Source: Sporosalibacterium faouarense (lineage in GTDB: Bacteria > Bacillota > Clostridia > Tissierellales > VENL01). Taken from it: DNA of 57,887 bases. The translations under genes were made by a program, and so were the position numbers. Positions 25,527 through 35,295 of the stretch are shown piece by piece. Location of the stretch: the NCBI RefSeq assembly GCF_016765695.1, contig NZ_JAETGO010000020.1, forward strand, positions 1 through 57,887. The letters run 5' to 3'. A model generated the notes under the pieces. That model made no database searches. It was not told the origin of the DNA and saw only the letters and a list, made by a program, of their open reading frames with translations. Every line of letters starts with the position of its first letter. Position 1 is the stretch's first letter.

Positions 25527-26657
25527 TTATATGATTGTCTCATATCTAAGAATTCCCTCTATGGCATGAACAAAGTCTTTTGTTGCTTTTTCTCTCCACT
25601 CTTTGTCCTTTGGATAGAACATCTCAAGAAAATCATCCTCTATTTTTTCTTTGGCTTTTTCATCCTTAGTACTATTGAAATATAATCTATTTTCATCGAT
25701 CATTGTTTTTAATGATTTTATTGATGCACCCAAGCTATCTCCAAAAGTGCCAAATTCAAAGCATGTACCATAATAATTCTTGTCCTTATGATTTTCTTTC
25801 ATGTAACGATAGAAATAATCTATCATATCTCCTTGTATTGCATAAAACTCATCTAGATTTGCCTTTTGAACTAATGGATAAGAAAATTTCTCAACCAAAT
25901 CTTGTGATTTCCTAGTCTCAAGAGAAGAATTAACAATGCTCATTTGATTTCTAGGACCATATCCTGTATGAATATCTATATGGATAATTTTTTCAAAATT
26001 CTTCACATGATGGTTATATAAATCTATCATATATTCTGTAGATAACTCATAACCATTTCCTCCATAATATATTCCATTTGGAGTCTCATATTGACCAAGT
26101 ATAGGAGCTGCCTTAAAATTACTTATACCTGATTTTAATATAGATTGAATCAGGTTTTTATAAAAAACAGCATCATTTAAAGTTTTATTCTTTATTTCAC
26201 CTTCTGGAGCAAAGAATTTATGTAGCTTCTTATAAAAGACATTAATCTTTTTATCAAATCTATTCCAATTCCAAATAAAGTTTCTATTAAGGTCTATATT
26301 ATTTTCATTAACCCTTCTCTTATACTTCATTCCCCATGGATTTAATCCATGTACAAGTAAAATTCCAGTATTATTGCTATCTAACTGAGACAAATATGTA
26401 TCAATGAACCTGTGTAACATTGCTACACCTACATAGGCTTCAATTCCATGTTCACCTGTTGTAATTATAATTAAGTTCTTATTATATTCATTAGGATAAG
26501 CAGTAATAGTATCAATAGATATGCTTTTATCATCTTTGCTTATTGGATATTCATGATATTCACACTTTGGCCAAATATTCTTAATATCATCAAATGATTT
26601 AAGAAATCTTTGTTTAGATTCTTGGTAATTCTCAAGAAAATATTTATCAGTATTCAT
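25527..26657 (-). CDS. DUF2817 (M14-like) metallocarboxypeptidase-type protein
   Basis: The 376-residue soluble protein has zinc-peptidase landmarks of DUF2817: TTGEHGIEAYVG (HxxE zinc ligands), LNPWGMKYKRRVNENNIDLN (the RRxNE.N.DLNRNF substrate segment), HIDIHTGYGPR (third zinc ligand) and FEFGTFG near the end (catalytic Glu). Likely cuts a C-terminal residue or an N-acyl bond from a small substrate in the cytoplasm. ATG at 26657 follows AGGAGG; the ribosome site begins at the stop of the upstream carrier gene, so transport and hydrolysis are coupled. Confidence 0.85.
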   Translation of the reverse strand: MNTDKYFLENYQESKQRFLKSFDDIKNIWPKCEYHEYPISKDDKSISIDTITAYPNEYNKNLIIITTGEHGIEAYVGVAMLHRFIDTYLSQLDSNNTGILLVHGLNPWGMKYKRRVNENNIDLNRNFIWNWNRFDKKINVFYKKLHKFFAPEGEIKNKTLNDAVFYKNLIQSILKSGISNFKAAPILGQYETPNGIYYGGNGYELSTEYMIDLYNHHVKNFEKIIHIDIHTGYGPRNQMSIVNSSLETRKSQDLVEKFSYPLVQKANLDEFYAIQGDMIDYFYRYMKENHKDKNYYGTCFEFGTFGDSLGASIKSLKTMIDENRLYFNSTKDEKAKEKIEDDFLEMFYPKDKEWREKATKDFVHAIEGILRYETII

Positions 26658-26667
26658 TTTTTCCCTC

Positions 26668-28119
26668 CTAAAATGATCCATAGTTTATAATATAGGCTAG
26701 GCCTAGTAATAAAGCGGTAATGACCATAGTAACAATTTGTAGCTTAATAATCCATTTAAACCATTTTGGATAGCTCACTACTGTTAGTCCCAAGCCTATA
26801 AGTAAAACGGCATTTGTAGGATAAAGAACATTGGAAAAACCATCTCCAAATGCAAAGGCTAAAATAGTTAGCTGATGATTTACACCAACTAAATCTGCTA
26901 GAGGCGTAACGATTGGCATGATTAAAAATGCCTTTGCAGAGCCAGAGCTAATAAAGAAATTCATTATTAAAACTAATAAATATATCAAGAATAGTGACAT
27001 CATCGGCGTAGTAGTTGATATCTTCATTGCTGCATAATGAAGTATAGTGTCCATAATTCCCCCTTGAGATATAATATGCTTAACACTTGTTGCCATCAAA
27101 ATTAAAATAACACCTGGAGCTATCCCCAAAACTCCTGTCCAAAATATCTTCACTATTTTTTTATTGGTCAATTCTGATAGCTTCCCTGCACCTACTCCAC
27201 CTATTAAAAATAAAAGTGCTACTATTGGTAGAGAATAATCCGATAAACCCTGAATAAAAGAAGAAATCATAATAAATATAAACATTAGTAATATGGAACT
27301 TCCAAACCATATCGAAGCTCTATAAATCGATTTTTCATTACTTATATCTAAATCCATATGATTATTCTCATTATTTTTCATACTTTTATCTTCTTCATAA
27401 ACTGGTGATAAAGCTGGATCTTTCTCTATTTTTTTAGCATATTTAACTAAAAAGGTAGTGAGTATAGTATATATAACTATGAATACCAGTAGCCTAAATC
27501 CTAATCCTGAAAACATGGGTAACCCAGCTAATTTCTGAGCTACTCCCACAGTAAATGGGTTGGCTACACCAGCTGCAAACCCAAATCCTGCTGCTAATAG
27601 GCTCATTCCCAATCCTGTTAATGCATCCCAACCAAAGGAATATGACAAAGCTATGAGTATTGGAATTAGAGGTATAAGCTCTTCAAATATACCGACAACA
27701 GAACCTAATAACATAAATGATAATACGATTATTCCCAATAGATAATATTTTCGATGACCAAATTTGCTTATGATTTTTCCAATAATAAATTGCAATAAAT
27801 TACAACCATTTAATATAGCAAAAGATCCACCTATAATAAGTAAAAACAAGATAATAACAATTACTATTAGTCCATCATCACTCCATAGAACCTCAACTGG
27901 AGCTGTGAACCATTTCCATATTGGATATGTGACTTCTTTTGTATAGTGAAATGAATCTGGATTAATGGTCTCTCTTCCATTTATTAATTCTCTTTCATAA
28001 CTTCCCGATGGAATAATCTGAGTCAATACTCCAGCAATTAATATTAAGACTAATAAAATAAGTACCGATGAAATAAAAGACTTCTTACTAATATTTAAAC
28101 TATTACTCACCTGTTCCAA
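26668..28119 (-). CDS. YfcC-family (DcuC-like) carrier
   Basis: The 483-residue, roughly 12-helix carrier belongs to the C4-dicarboxylate anaerobic carrier-like/YfcC family. Landmarks are LTQIIPSGSYER (first periplasmic loop), LGSVVGIFEELIPLIPI, GFGFAAGVANPFTVGVAQ and, in the second half, FFISSGSAKAFLIMPIVTPL. The start is TTG after GGGGGAG, spacing six. Paired with a DUF2817 hydrolase it may import a peptide or N-acyl amino acid rather than a dicarboxylate; substrate is inference. Confidence 0.88.
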   Translation of the reverse strand: MEQVSNSLNISKKSFISSVLILLVLILIAGVLTQIIPSGSYERELINGRETINPDSFHYTKEVTYPIWKWFTAPVEVLWSDDGLIVIVIILFLLIIGGSFAILNGCNLLQFIIGKIISKFGHRKYYLLGIIVLSFMLLGSVVGIFEELIPLIPILIALSYSFGWDALTGLGMSLLAAGFGFAAGVANPFTVGVAQKLAGLPMFSGLGFRLLVFIVIYTILTTFLVKYAKKIEKDPALSPVYEEDKSMKNNENNHMDLDISNEKSIYRASIWFGSSILLMFIFIMISSFIQGLSDYSLPIVALLFLIGGVGAGKLSELTNKKIVKIFWTGVLGIAPGVILILMATSVKHIISQGGIMDTILHYAAMKISTTTPMMSLFLIYLLVLIMNFFISSGSAKAFLIMPIVTPLADLVGVNHQLTILAFAFGDGFSNVLYPTNAVLLIGLGLTVVSYPKWFKWIIKLQIVTMVITALLLGLAYIINYGSF

Positions 28120-28250
28120 AGTGATCTCCCCCTTAATTTAACTCTCAACATTCAATTCTAGCATTATAATCCGTCCTCGAGCCAGTTAACTTTATTATAC
28201 TATTATTTCTATTGTTAATTGTTAAATCCTTCCTTATCTTTCTAATATAA

Positions 28251-28288
28251 AAAATATAAGCTCTGGTTTTACCCAGAGCTTATATTTT
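28251..28288 (-). terminator. Terminator of the alpha-mannosidase gene
   Basis: AAAATATAAGCTCTGG at 28251-28266 is exactly complementary to 28273-28288 (16 bp). Reading leftward it ends in a T run. Confidence 0.9.
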
Positions 28289-28309
28289 AAAAATTAAAAA
28301 AGTGATTTA

Positions 28310-31300
28310 TTACTTTACCTTCAATTTAAATGTCTTGATTTCATAAGGCTTAATATCAAAAATAAAAGTACCATTGTTTACTTTTATCTCATCAATTTCT
28401 TTTTCCATCAGATTACATTCATAGACTTCTTCAAGCTCTTTGTAGAAATCTATGCTTACATTTGTCCTTCTGTTACAAAACTCATACATTCTAATAATTA
28501 TCTCATCGCTATCCTCTGCTTTTTTTACGGTTTCTATAATCACATTATCTACATCAATATCTATAAAGGCTACTTCTTGTGGTAGATATCCATTGTGACC
28601 ATCTTCTACTTTTCCATACATGGGACAATTAAGATTATATGCCATTTGAGGTGTTTTTCCTGCTTTCCAATCGCCACTATGGGGATATAAAGAATAAGTA
28701 AATCGGTGGACTTCCTTATCTGCATCAGGATTTGGCCATATTGCCGATTTAAGTAAGCTTAATCTCATAACACCATCTTTAATGTCATATCCATATTTAC
28801 AGTCATTAAGTAGACTAACTCCATAATTATCCTCTGATAAATCTCCCCATTTATGACCACACACTTCAAATCTAGCTAAATCCCAACTAGTATTCCAATG
28901 GGTAGGTCTTTCTACATTACCGTATTGAATCTCATAGGTTGCTTTATCAGTATGGATATCTACTGGAAAAGCTACCTTCAATAGAATTTGCTTCTCCTTC
29001 CAATCAACTTCATTTTCAAAATCAATACGTGGTATATTATTATAAATATGTATGTACTGAGTAATGGTAGAATCTAAGAATTTCTTTTTGATTCTAATTG
29101 TTCCCCTTACAGGGCCATTACTAATTACTTTAATCTCCTCTACATCATTGACTTCCCACATCTTCTCTTGATAATATACATTAATATCCCATGCATCCCA
29201 AAGATGTGGTTTATCTTCAAATGCCTGTAAAACATTAGCTCTTTCATTAACTTGTAATACTTCTCTATGATTTTTCTTATCATATATTGAACTAATATTA
29301 CCTTCTGCATCTAATGCAATATCAAAATAATCATTACTTATTTTATCTGTAGATATGTCCAATAGTTTAATAACTTCACAATTGGCTTCACGTATAACAA
29401 ATGTCTTATAACCCTTAGCAGGTATATTTTCTACATATGCTATTCCCTTATTTTCATCAATTATTTGAACGGGATAAGCTACACCATCTTTATCAACTAA
29501 TTCAATATTATCCATACCTTGTGGTATATCAAATGTCACTATATCATCTCTGTTAAAACCTAACTGATTAAATGCAATTAATGATTTTTCCTGTAAATTA
29601 ACCTTATTAGCAATTCCAACTAATGAATTATCCAATAATTTATTACCTTTATTGATAACCTCTTCATATTGTTCCTTTGACTCTTCATATACTTCTTTAA
29701 TGGAGCTACCAGGTATAATATCATGGAATTGATTTAGTAGAATAGTCTCCCAACCATCATTGATTTCTTTCTGTGGATATTTTGTATCTTTGTTGATATA
29801 TGAATTAAATACATTAAAAAACTCTATATCTTGATATAAAAATTCACTTTTTCTATTATATCTTTTATTTCTTGCCATAGAAGTATATGTTCCTCTATGA
29901 TACTCTAAGTATAATTCACCAACCCATTTTGGTAATCTTTTGTTATCAATTACCCTTTCATTTAACTGATCAAAGTAATCCCTTGTCTTTGTCATCTTCA
30001 CAGCTGGACATCCTGGAATACCCTTTTCTAAACGTCTAGCGTATTCTAGCATTTCCTTTGTAGGACCTCCGCCACCATCTCCATATCCGAAGCTTACTAA
30101 AACTTCATCATTTATATTCTTCTGCTGATATCTATGCCAAGCACCTTTTGCCTGAGCTGGGGTTATATGACCTTCATATCTTGTTTTATGGGAGCCAGCT
30201 TTAAAGTCATTATAATCACCAGTAGTAATAAAATATGAAAGTATAGATGATCCATCCAATCCTTCCCATAAGAAAGTATCATATGGTAACTTATTATATT
30301 CATTCCAGCTAATCTTTGTAGTCATAAAATAATCTATATCAAATTTCTTAAGTATTTGTGGTAAAGCAGCACTGTAACCGAATACATCAGGTAACCATAG
30401 AATTTTATTATCTACTCCAAACTCTTCCTTAAAGAATCGTAAACCAAATAATAATTGTCTTATTAAAGATTCACCAGAAGCAAGATTGCAATCGGCTTCT
30501 AACCACATTCCACCTTCAGCTTCCCATCTTCCCTCTTTAATTTTTCCTTTGACTTTTTCATATATTTCAGGATGCTCTTCTTTCAAGAATTTATATAGCT
30601 GAGGTTGACTAGACATAAACAGATACTCAGGATACTCTTCCATCAGATTTAATGCAGTTGAAAAGCTTCTAGCAACCTTTTCTCTGGTTTGCTTTAATGT
30701 CCATAGCCATGCAACATCAATATGAGTGTGACCAATACATGCAGCCACTACATCTCTATGTCCACAATATTTATTATAAAAATTCTCAGATAAATATTCC
30801 CCTACTTTCTCTAAAGATAAATGGTATTCCTTGGAATGGGGCTTTCTTAAATCTAAAATATTAACTGCTTCTGTCAAGTAATTTAATATATCTATATATT
30901 CCTTATCATCTTTATCTAGTAAGTTGGTTACCTCTAACGGAACCTTAATATCATAATATACTTTTTCTGTTAATCTATCTAAAACAGCTATTTTCCCTTT
31001 AAGCTCTAGCTTACCTTCTTTCATTCCTGTGTAAGCATGCATATCAATTCTGCACTTTTCTCCTGCTTTAGCTTTTTCGCTAATAATTATTTCTCTATGG
31101 TTCACATCTAACCCTTGAACTATTTCTCCATTTAAGTAAATGAGAAATTGAGGGTTTATTGCATCCCATTCTCCTTCTCTCCCTGTTTCTACTCCAAAAA
31201 TAACGGTTTCTCCCTCAAGTTCTGCTGGAATAGTGACCTCTGTTTTAAACCAATATCTCTGATCTTTCCCACCCCATGTACTATTTAAATCAAAGTTAGT

Positions 31301-31447
31301 CCATCCTTTACTATTTTCCTCTGCCTCTTTGAGATCTTTAAAATCTCCTTGTTTCATTTGAAATTCTTTAATTGATTCTGTTTTGGGATATATATATTCC
31401 TTTAAGTCCTTTAGTAATCTATTAATTCGTTCTTGTTGAAAAAACAT
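28310..31447 (-). CDS. GH38 alpha-mannosidase
   Basis: The 1045-residue cytoplasmic glycosidase hydrolyses alpha-mannosides. Zinc-site motif GHTHIDVAWLW near residue 245, nucleophile Asp in WLPDVFGYS near residue 360, the helical linker and the C-terminal beta-domain are all present, and length is usual for bacterial GH38 enzymes. No signal peptide, so the substrate must be imported or internal. ATG at 31447 chosen over an upstream TTG at 31465 because GGAGGGG lies between them. The AraC regulator upstream is the likely controller. A palindromic repeat (31473-31545) covers the promoter region. Confidence 0.95.
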   Translation of the reverse strand: MFFQQERINRLLKDLKEYIYPKTESIKEFQMKQGDFKDLKEAEENSKGWTNFDLNSTWGGKDQRYWFKTEVTIPAELEGETVIFGVETGREGEWDAINPQFLIYLNGEIVQGLDVNHREIIISEKAKAGEKCRIDMHAYTGMKEGKLELKGKIAVLDRLTEKVYYDIKVPLEVTNLLDKDDKEYIDILNYLTEAVNILDLRKPHSKEYHLSLEKVGEYLSENFYNKYCGHRDVVAACIGHTHIDVAWLWTLKQTREKVARSFSTALNLMEEYPEYLFMSSQPQLYKFLKEEHPEIYEKVKGKIKEGRWEAEGGMWLEADCNLASGESLIRQLLFGLRFFKEEFGVDNKILWLPDVFGYSAALPQILKKFDIDYFMTTKISWNEYNKLPYDTFLWEGLDGSSILSYFITTGDYNDFKAGSHKTRYEGHITPAQAKGAWHRYQQKNINDEVLVSFGYGDGGGGPTKEMLEYARRLEKGIPGCPAVKMTKTRDYFDQLNERVIDNKRLPKWVGELYLEYHRGTYTSMARNKRYNRKSEFLYQDIEFFNVFNSYINKDTKYPQKEINDGWETILLNQFHDIIPGSSIKEVYEESKEQYEEVINKGNKLLDNSLVGIANKVNLQEKSLIAFNQLGFNRDDIVTFDIPQGMDNIELVDKDGVAYPVQIIDENKGIAYVENIPAKGYKTFVIREANCEVIKLLDISTDKISNDYFDIALDAEGNISSIYDKKNHREVLQVNERANVLQAFEDKPHLWDAWDINVYYQEKMWEVNDVEEIKVISNGPVRGTIRIKKKFLDSTITQYIHIYNNIPRIDFENEVDWKEKQILLKVAFPVDIHTDKATYEIQYGNVERPTHWNTSWDLARFEVCGHKWGDLSEDNYGVSLLNDCKYGYDIKDGVMRLSLLKSAIWPNPDADKEVHRFTYSLYPHSGDWKAGKTPQMAYNLNCPMYGKVEDGHNGYLPQEVAFIDIDVDNVIIETVKKAEDSDEIIIRMYEFCNRRTNVSIDFYKELEEVYECNLMEKEIDEIKVNNGTFIFDIKPYEIKTFKLKVK

Positions 31448-31472
31448 CCTAAAACTCCCCTCCAACTCTTTA

Positions 31473-31545
31473 AATTGAGAAAATTGTATGATTACATATT
31501 AAATATATTTTTATATAAAATCTTAATATGTAATTCCCTCAACTA
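31473..31545. repeat. Copy B of the imperfect palindromic repeat overlapping a possible promoter
   Basis: The arms ATTACATATTAA (31491-31502) and TTAATATGTAAT (31523-31534) are exactly complementary. The outer flanks match copy A: AATTGAGAAAATT at the left and CTCAACTA at the right. Reading leftward, TTGAGG and TTTATA are 17 bases apart and could drive the mannosidase. Confidence 0.55.
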
Positions 31546-31603
31546 TATTATAAGCCATTAAATAATCTATAAAATATTAAAAATAGACGGTTTTTTAAGA
31601 TTA

Positions 31604-32494
31604 TTAGACATTATGAATTTTTTTTCGAAATAAACTCGGTGAGCAACCTTCCCTTGTTTTGAAGAATTGATTAAAATAGTATTGACTTGAAAAGCCTAGT
31701 TTTTCAGATATCTGACCTATAGAATATTTTGTGTTTTTTAGTAACTCTTTTGACTTTAAGAATTTAAGCTTACACATGAATTCTTTAGTTGACATTTCTT
31801 TGTTTTGTTGAACTATACGACATACTTGCTTGTCACTTAAATGCATATACTCTGCTATATCTTTAGTAGTAATTGTGTTATTAATATTATCTAAAATATA
31901 TCTCTCAATCTGTATAAATCTATAGTCTTTTTTCTTATATTGTGTATGTAATTGATATGGATAGTCCATGGTTGTGGTAATAGCCCTTGTACTTTCTATT
32001 AACAGCATCTGTACAATACTTTTTATTTTATTATAAAAACCAAAATTCTTAGAATATGCTTCCTCTAAAGCTGATTCAAAAAGCCTAAGCAGATGATTAA
32101 TATCTTTATAGGGCTTACATTGTGAATAATTCAATATATCTAATAGTTGTTTTTCTTCACTTATACTTTCTCCATTCACCTTAATATCACAGTTTAAGCT
32201 ATACTCTAAATAATCATCTCTTTCATTGTTCATCTGAGTATGATAAACCCCTGGGGCTGTTAAATAAAATTCTCCAGTATTAACATCAAATTCACTATCA
32301 TCAAGTAATACCTTGCATCCCCCCGATGCAACAAAATGGAATTCATGGCTAGAATGTCTATGACGACTTATATTCCATTCTCCCTTTTTTTCCATTACTC
32401 TAAACCATAATATTTCAATATCCATATACTCTGTATTAATCTTTAAATCCAATCTAGATAAAGAATCTGAAGCTTTTAAAATATCAATTTCCAT
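31604..32494 (-). CDS. AraC-family transcriptional regulator with cupin sensor
   Basis: The 296-residue regulator has an N-terminal AraC-type cupin (about residues 35-115, HRHSSHEFHFVASGG and GEFYLTAPGVYHTQ) that binds a sugar, and a C-terminal double helix-turn-helix (about 195-290: TTKDIAEYMHLSDKQVCRIV and YSIGQISEKLGFSSQYYFNQ). ATG follows GAGAGGAGC; an upstream ATG at 32527 lacks a site. Position next to the alpha-mannosidase suggests it controls that gene in response to a mannoside. Confidence 0.93.
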   Translation of the reverse strand: MEIDILKASDSLSRLDLKINTEYMDIEILWFRVMEKKGEWNISRHRHSSHEFHFVASGGCKVLLDDSEFDVNTGEFYLTAPGVYHTQMNNERDDYLEYSLNCDIKVNGESISEEKQLLDILNYSQCKPYKDINHLLRLFESALEEAYSKNFGFYNKIKSIVQMLLIESTRAITTTMDYPYQLHTQYKKKDYRFIQIERYILDNINNTITTKDIAEYMHLSDKQVCRIVQQNKEMSTKEFMCKLKFLKSKELLKNTKYSIGQISEKLGFSSQYYFNQFFKTREGCSPSLFRKKIHNV

Positions 32495-32536
32495 ACAATA
32501 GCTCCTCTCTCTATACCTGTTTAACATTATGAATAC

Positions 32537-32624
32537 AATTAATCAAATTATATAATTCAAATTTATAAACATTCTTCACAAATCAGGAGATTTCATAAGC
32601 TTTTAATTTGTAATTCTCTAAAGC
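32537..32624. repeat. Copy C (diverged) of the imperfect palindromic repeat
   Basis: The left part AATTAATCAAATTATATAAT and right part TTTTAATTTGTAATTCTCTA match copies A and B in order and orientation, with a longer centre (88 bp in all). It lies directly upstream of the AraC gene and contains TTTAGA and TTATGA about 18 bases apart in the leftward direction. More diverged than A and B. Confidence 0.4.
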
Positions 32625-32729
32625 TTCAATAATAGAAATTCCTTATATAATAAAATTGTATAGCAATTTTAGATAAATTACTATACAATTCTATTTAATC
32701 TAGTTTATAGTTATTAAAGTTAAATAAAT

Positions 32730-32756
32730 AAGGCTAAGGATTTTATCCCTAGCCCT
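32730..32756 (-). terminator. Imperfect terminator after the TraB/GumN gene
   Basis: GGCTAAGGA at 32732-32740 pairs with TCCCTAGCC at 32746-32754 apart from one mismatch; leftward it is followed by TTATTTATTT. Confidence 0.6.
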
Positions 32757-32779
32757 TATAAAATATTTAAATTGATTTA

Positions 32780-34123
32780 TTATTTTACTTGCTCTACTTC
32801 ATATCCTAAATTTCTTAAGCTTTCTACTATACCATTATCATTTAACATATGTCCTGCCCCGACTACAAGAAAATAATCATTTTCACTATCTTGTTCAAGC
32901 ATATCTAAAACTTTTTCAACCATATGTGCATTTCTTACGTCCCATAGCTTCTCATTAAACTCTTTTTCGAGCTCAGATTCTTCTTCTGTCTCTGCAAAGA
33001 CCAATTGCTCAAGATCTTCCATATCTCCTGATTTCCAATCTTTTAACATTTGACCCATAAGATCATTGGAAGCTTCTTCCCCTTCTAAAACACTCATCAA
33101 ATACCCTTCTTGTAATTCAGCTGAAAATGAATCAAACATATCTATTTGATATTTTATTCCTTCAAGCTCAATAATCGACTTTCTTCCTGTTGCCATGGAT
33201 AAAAAGTATAAATCAACTCCCATAGCAGCATTATATGACTGATTTGCCATCTGTAGATTCTGAACTACCATAGCTCCATACCATGGTTTAAGTTTATTAT
33301 AAACCTCTGGGGCTATTCCATAAGGTGAAAGTATTTCTACATATTTCTTGTAGGTATCTTCTGATATTAACTGGTCAATTGTAGTATCACCTTCCAGCAT
33401 CATTATTTGTTGTATGTATGCAGTGTCTTCTTGACTAGGTGATAATATATTTGCCTCAACAGCTAAGGCACTAGAGCTATTAAAAGCATCTAATATCTCC
33501 TTACTCATTGGATAAACTGATCCATCCGTTGCATGAATTGAGCCTAGAAGATATACAGTATTATCTTCATCATTTACTGTCCAAAAAGCTCCCTTAGCAT
33601 CAAGCTCTAATGAATATATAAGATGGTCATATACTCTTTTAGCTAAGACTAACATTTCTTGATTTGTACATTCATCCTCTAAGGCATAATTATCATTACC
33701 TCTGCCATTAATAAGACCTTGATCTATAAAGTATGTTAGTGCTTCATTTTTAGTATCTCCATCTAAATTTTCAAGCTCTAATGTAGCCTGAATAATATCA
33801 TAAAATTCTTCTACTACATTACCTCTAGTAATATTAACATCTTTACTTAGTTTTGATTCATCAGTAACGTTAAATCTACTTTCAAAACTTTCTTCAATAG
33901 CTAAAAACTGATCACTAATAACTACATTAGTATAGTTTTTATAATTCTCAATAGTTCCAAGATTATATACATTTGACATCTGAATGTCCCAAATTGCCCA
34001 CGCACTAGGTGACTCAGCTCTTTTAACTTCTGAACTCACTGTTGATGAATCTGCCATAACACTTTGAGACATTATCATCATAATAAGGCCCATAATTAAA
34101 AGTACTTTAGAAAATTTCTTCAT
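32780..34123 (-). CDS. Secreted TraB/GumN (Tiki-like) family protein
   Basis: The 447-residue exported protein has a signal peptide (MKKFSKVLLIMGLIMMIMSQ, cleavage near SVMADS). A region of about 130 residues resembling part of an S-layer-homology repeat follows, then a TraB/GumN domain. The domain shows the two family GxxH motifs, GSIHATDGSVYP near residue 190 and VVGAGHMLNDNG near the end, plus LAVEANIL. This fold includes metal-dependent peptidases (Tiki), so a protease role is possible. ATG at 34123 follows GGGGAG; a long upstream extension lacks a site. Confidence 0.85.
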   Translation of the reverse strand: MKKFSKVLLIMGLIMMIMSQSVMADSSTVSSEVKRAESPSAWAIWDIQMSNVYNLGTIENYKNYTNVVISDQFLAIEESFESRFNVTDESKLSKDVNITRGNVVEEFYDIIQATLELENLDGDTKNEALTYFIDQGLINGRGNDNYALEDECTNQEMLVLAKRVYDHLIYSLELDAKGAFWTVNDEDNTVYLLGSIHATDGSVYPMSKEILDAFNSSSALAVEANILSPSQEDTAYIQQIMMLEGDTTIDQLISEDTYKKYVEILSPYGIAPEVYNKLKPWYGAMVVQNLQMANQSYNAAMGVDLYFLSMATGRKSIIELEGIKYQIDMFDSFSAELQEGYLMSVLEGEEASNDLMGQMLKDWKSGDMEDLEQLVFAETEEESELEKEFNEKLWDVRNAHMVEKVLDMLEQDSENDYFLVVGAGHMLNDNGIVESLRNLGYEVEQVK

Positions 34124-34380
34124 TATTTCTCCCCATTTCATATTAAATTTATATATGAAGAATTTGCATAAATAATTAAGCAACTCCTTCATTCAATAGC
34201 TAAAAATTGCTATTAAATTTAGTTTAAATAATAAATTATAAAACTATTGTATGTAGTTAGTATTTTACATATTTGATAATAATTTGTCAATTGTTTAAGT
34301 TAACCTATTATAATAGATAAAGACACTCATTTCATCAATTTAATCTTAATATTATTTTTATTTGCCTTTTCTAAATATAT

Positions 34381-34833
34381 CTAATGTAATAGAAGTTCTC
34401 TCAAATGTCCTAATCTGAATTTATCATCAGATAACTTATATACCTTTTCTTTTTGTCCCCATTTATCTATTGCTAAGTAATTCTCTCCTATTATTTGTAA
34501 GGAAATATTTTCAGTGTTTGTACTCGGAATAAAATGTAATCTGAAACTCATATCCCCTTTTACAATCTTCTTTTTGCTATGTGTTCTCTTAACCTCATAT
34601 TCAGAAATTATTTTTACTATTTCTTCAATTTTTTCTTTATCATATATTTCATTTTCTTTTACTATAAATTCACCAGATTCAAATGAAACAAGTTGAACTT
34701 GTAGCTCTTTATATGAAAGCTTTGTTTGTGCTTGAAGTAAATCTGATACTTTAACGTACTCCCATGATTTAAATGTTAGCTTTATAATAAATAAAATCAT
34801 TAGTAATGCTATTATTATGCCTTTCTTATTCAG
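34381..34833 (-). CDS. Membrane-anchored hypothetical protein; possible CTG start
   Basis: I know no family for this gene of about 150 residues. It has an N-terminal anchor (NKKGIIIALLMILFIIKL) and an extracytoplasmic domain with charged beta-rich sequence (KKKIVKGDMSFRLHF, then ENYLAIDKWGQKEKVYKL). The only good ribosome site, AAGGGAGTGA, is correctly spaced for a CTG at 34833, which gives the usual MNKK-type N-terminus. An in-frame ATG at 34869 lacks a site and a GTG at 34842 overlaps it. The start is therefore unsettled. It may share a transcript with the 63-aa gene upstream. Confidence 0.6.
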   Translation of the reverse strand: MNKKGIIIALLMILFIIKLTFKSWEYVKVSDLLQAQTKLSYKELQVQLVSFESGEFIVKENEIYDKEKIEEIVKIISEYEVKRTHSKKKIVKGDMSFRLHFIPSTNTENISLQIIGENYLAIDKWGQKEKVYKLSDDKFRLGHLRELLLH

Positions 34834-34887
34834 TACTTTCACTCCCTTATTAATTATCCATAATTCCATTGTTCTAAACTCAATTCT

Positions 34888-35079
34888 TTATTTATTTTCC
34901 TTCCTTGAGAGCTTATCTACTTCAACTATAAGATAAATTAATAGCCCTGCAATTATACCAGAAAAAAATCCGTTAAGTGGTGAACCACTTTGGATATCAG
35001 CGGCACTTCTCACAGTTAAATCAATCATTGTTCCTAAAAATCCCCCGACTATTATGCTAAATAAAATTTTCGAAACCAT
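34888..35079 (-). CDS. 63-aa two-helix membrane protein, unknown
   Basis: The product has two hydrophobic helices, MVSKILFSIIVGGFLGTMID and FSGIIAGLLIYLIVEVDKL, with a Gly-rich turn (GSPLNG) and a basic C-terminus (KLSRKENK). No family is recognised. ATG follows GGGGGAGATAAA. It is the first gene before the 34381-34833 gene in the same direction, separated by about 50 bp. Confidence 0.7.
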   Translation of the reverse strand: MVSKILFSIIVGGFLGTMIDLTVRSAADIQSGSPLNGFFSGIIAGLLIYLIVEVDKLSRKENK

Positions 35080-35223
35080 TTTATCTCCCCCTTACACCAT
35101 GTTTGAAATATTATATATTTATGGAATAAATTTCTATAACTTAATTATAGCATATCTCTTTAAGATGTACATATGTTACCTAATAATCAAGTGATAGAAA
35201 ATTATATATTAAAAACAATATAA

Positions 35224-35260
35224 AATAAGCACCTCATCCATAACTATATGAAGTACTTAT
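35224..35260 (-). terminator. Imperfect terminator after topB
   Basis: Reading leftward, AAGTACTTCAT pairs with ATGAGGTGCTT (G-T pairs and one mismatch) around a ten-base loop and is followed by ATTTTAT. Confidence 0.6.
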
Positions 35261-35295
35261 CTTTATTTCTCAAATAATATTTAGTTTTCTATATT

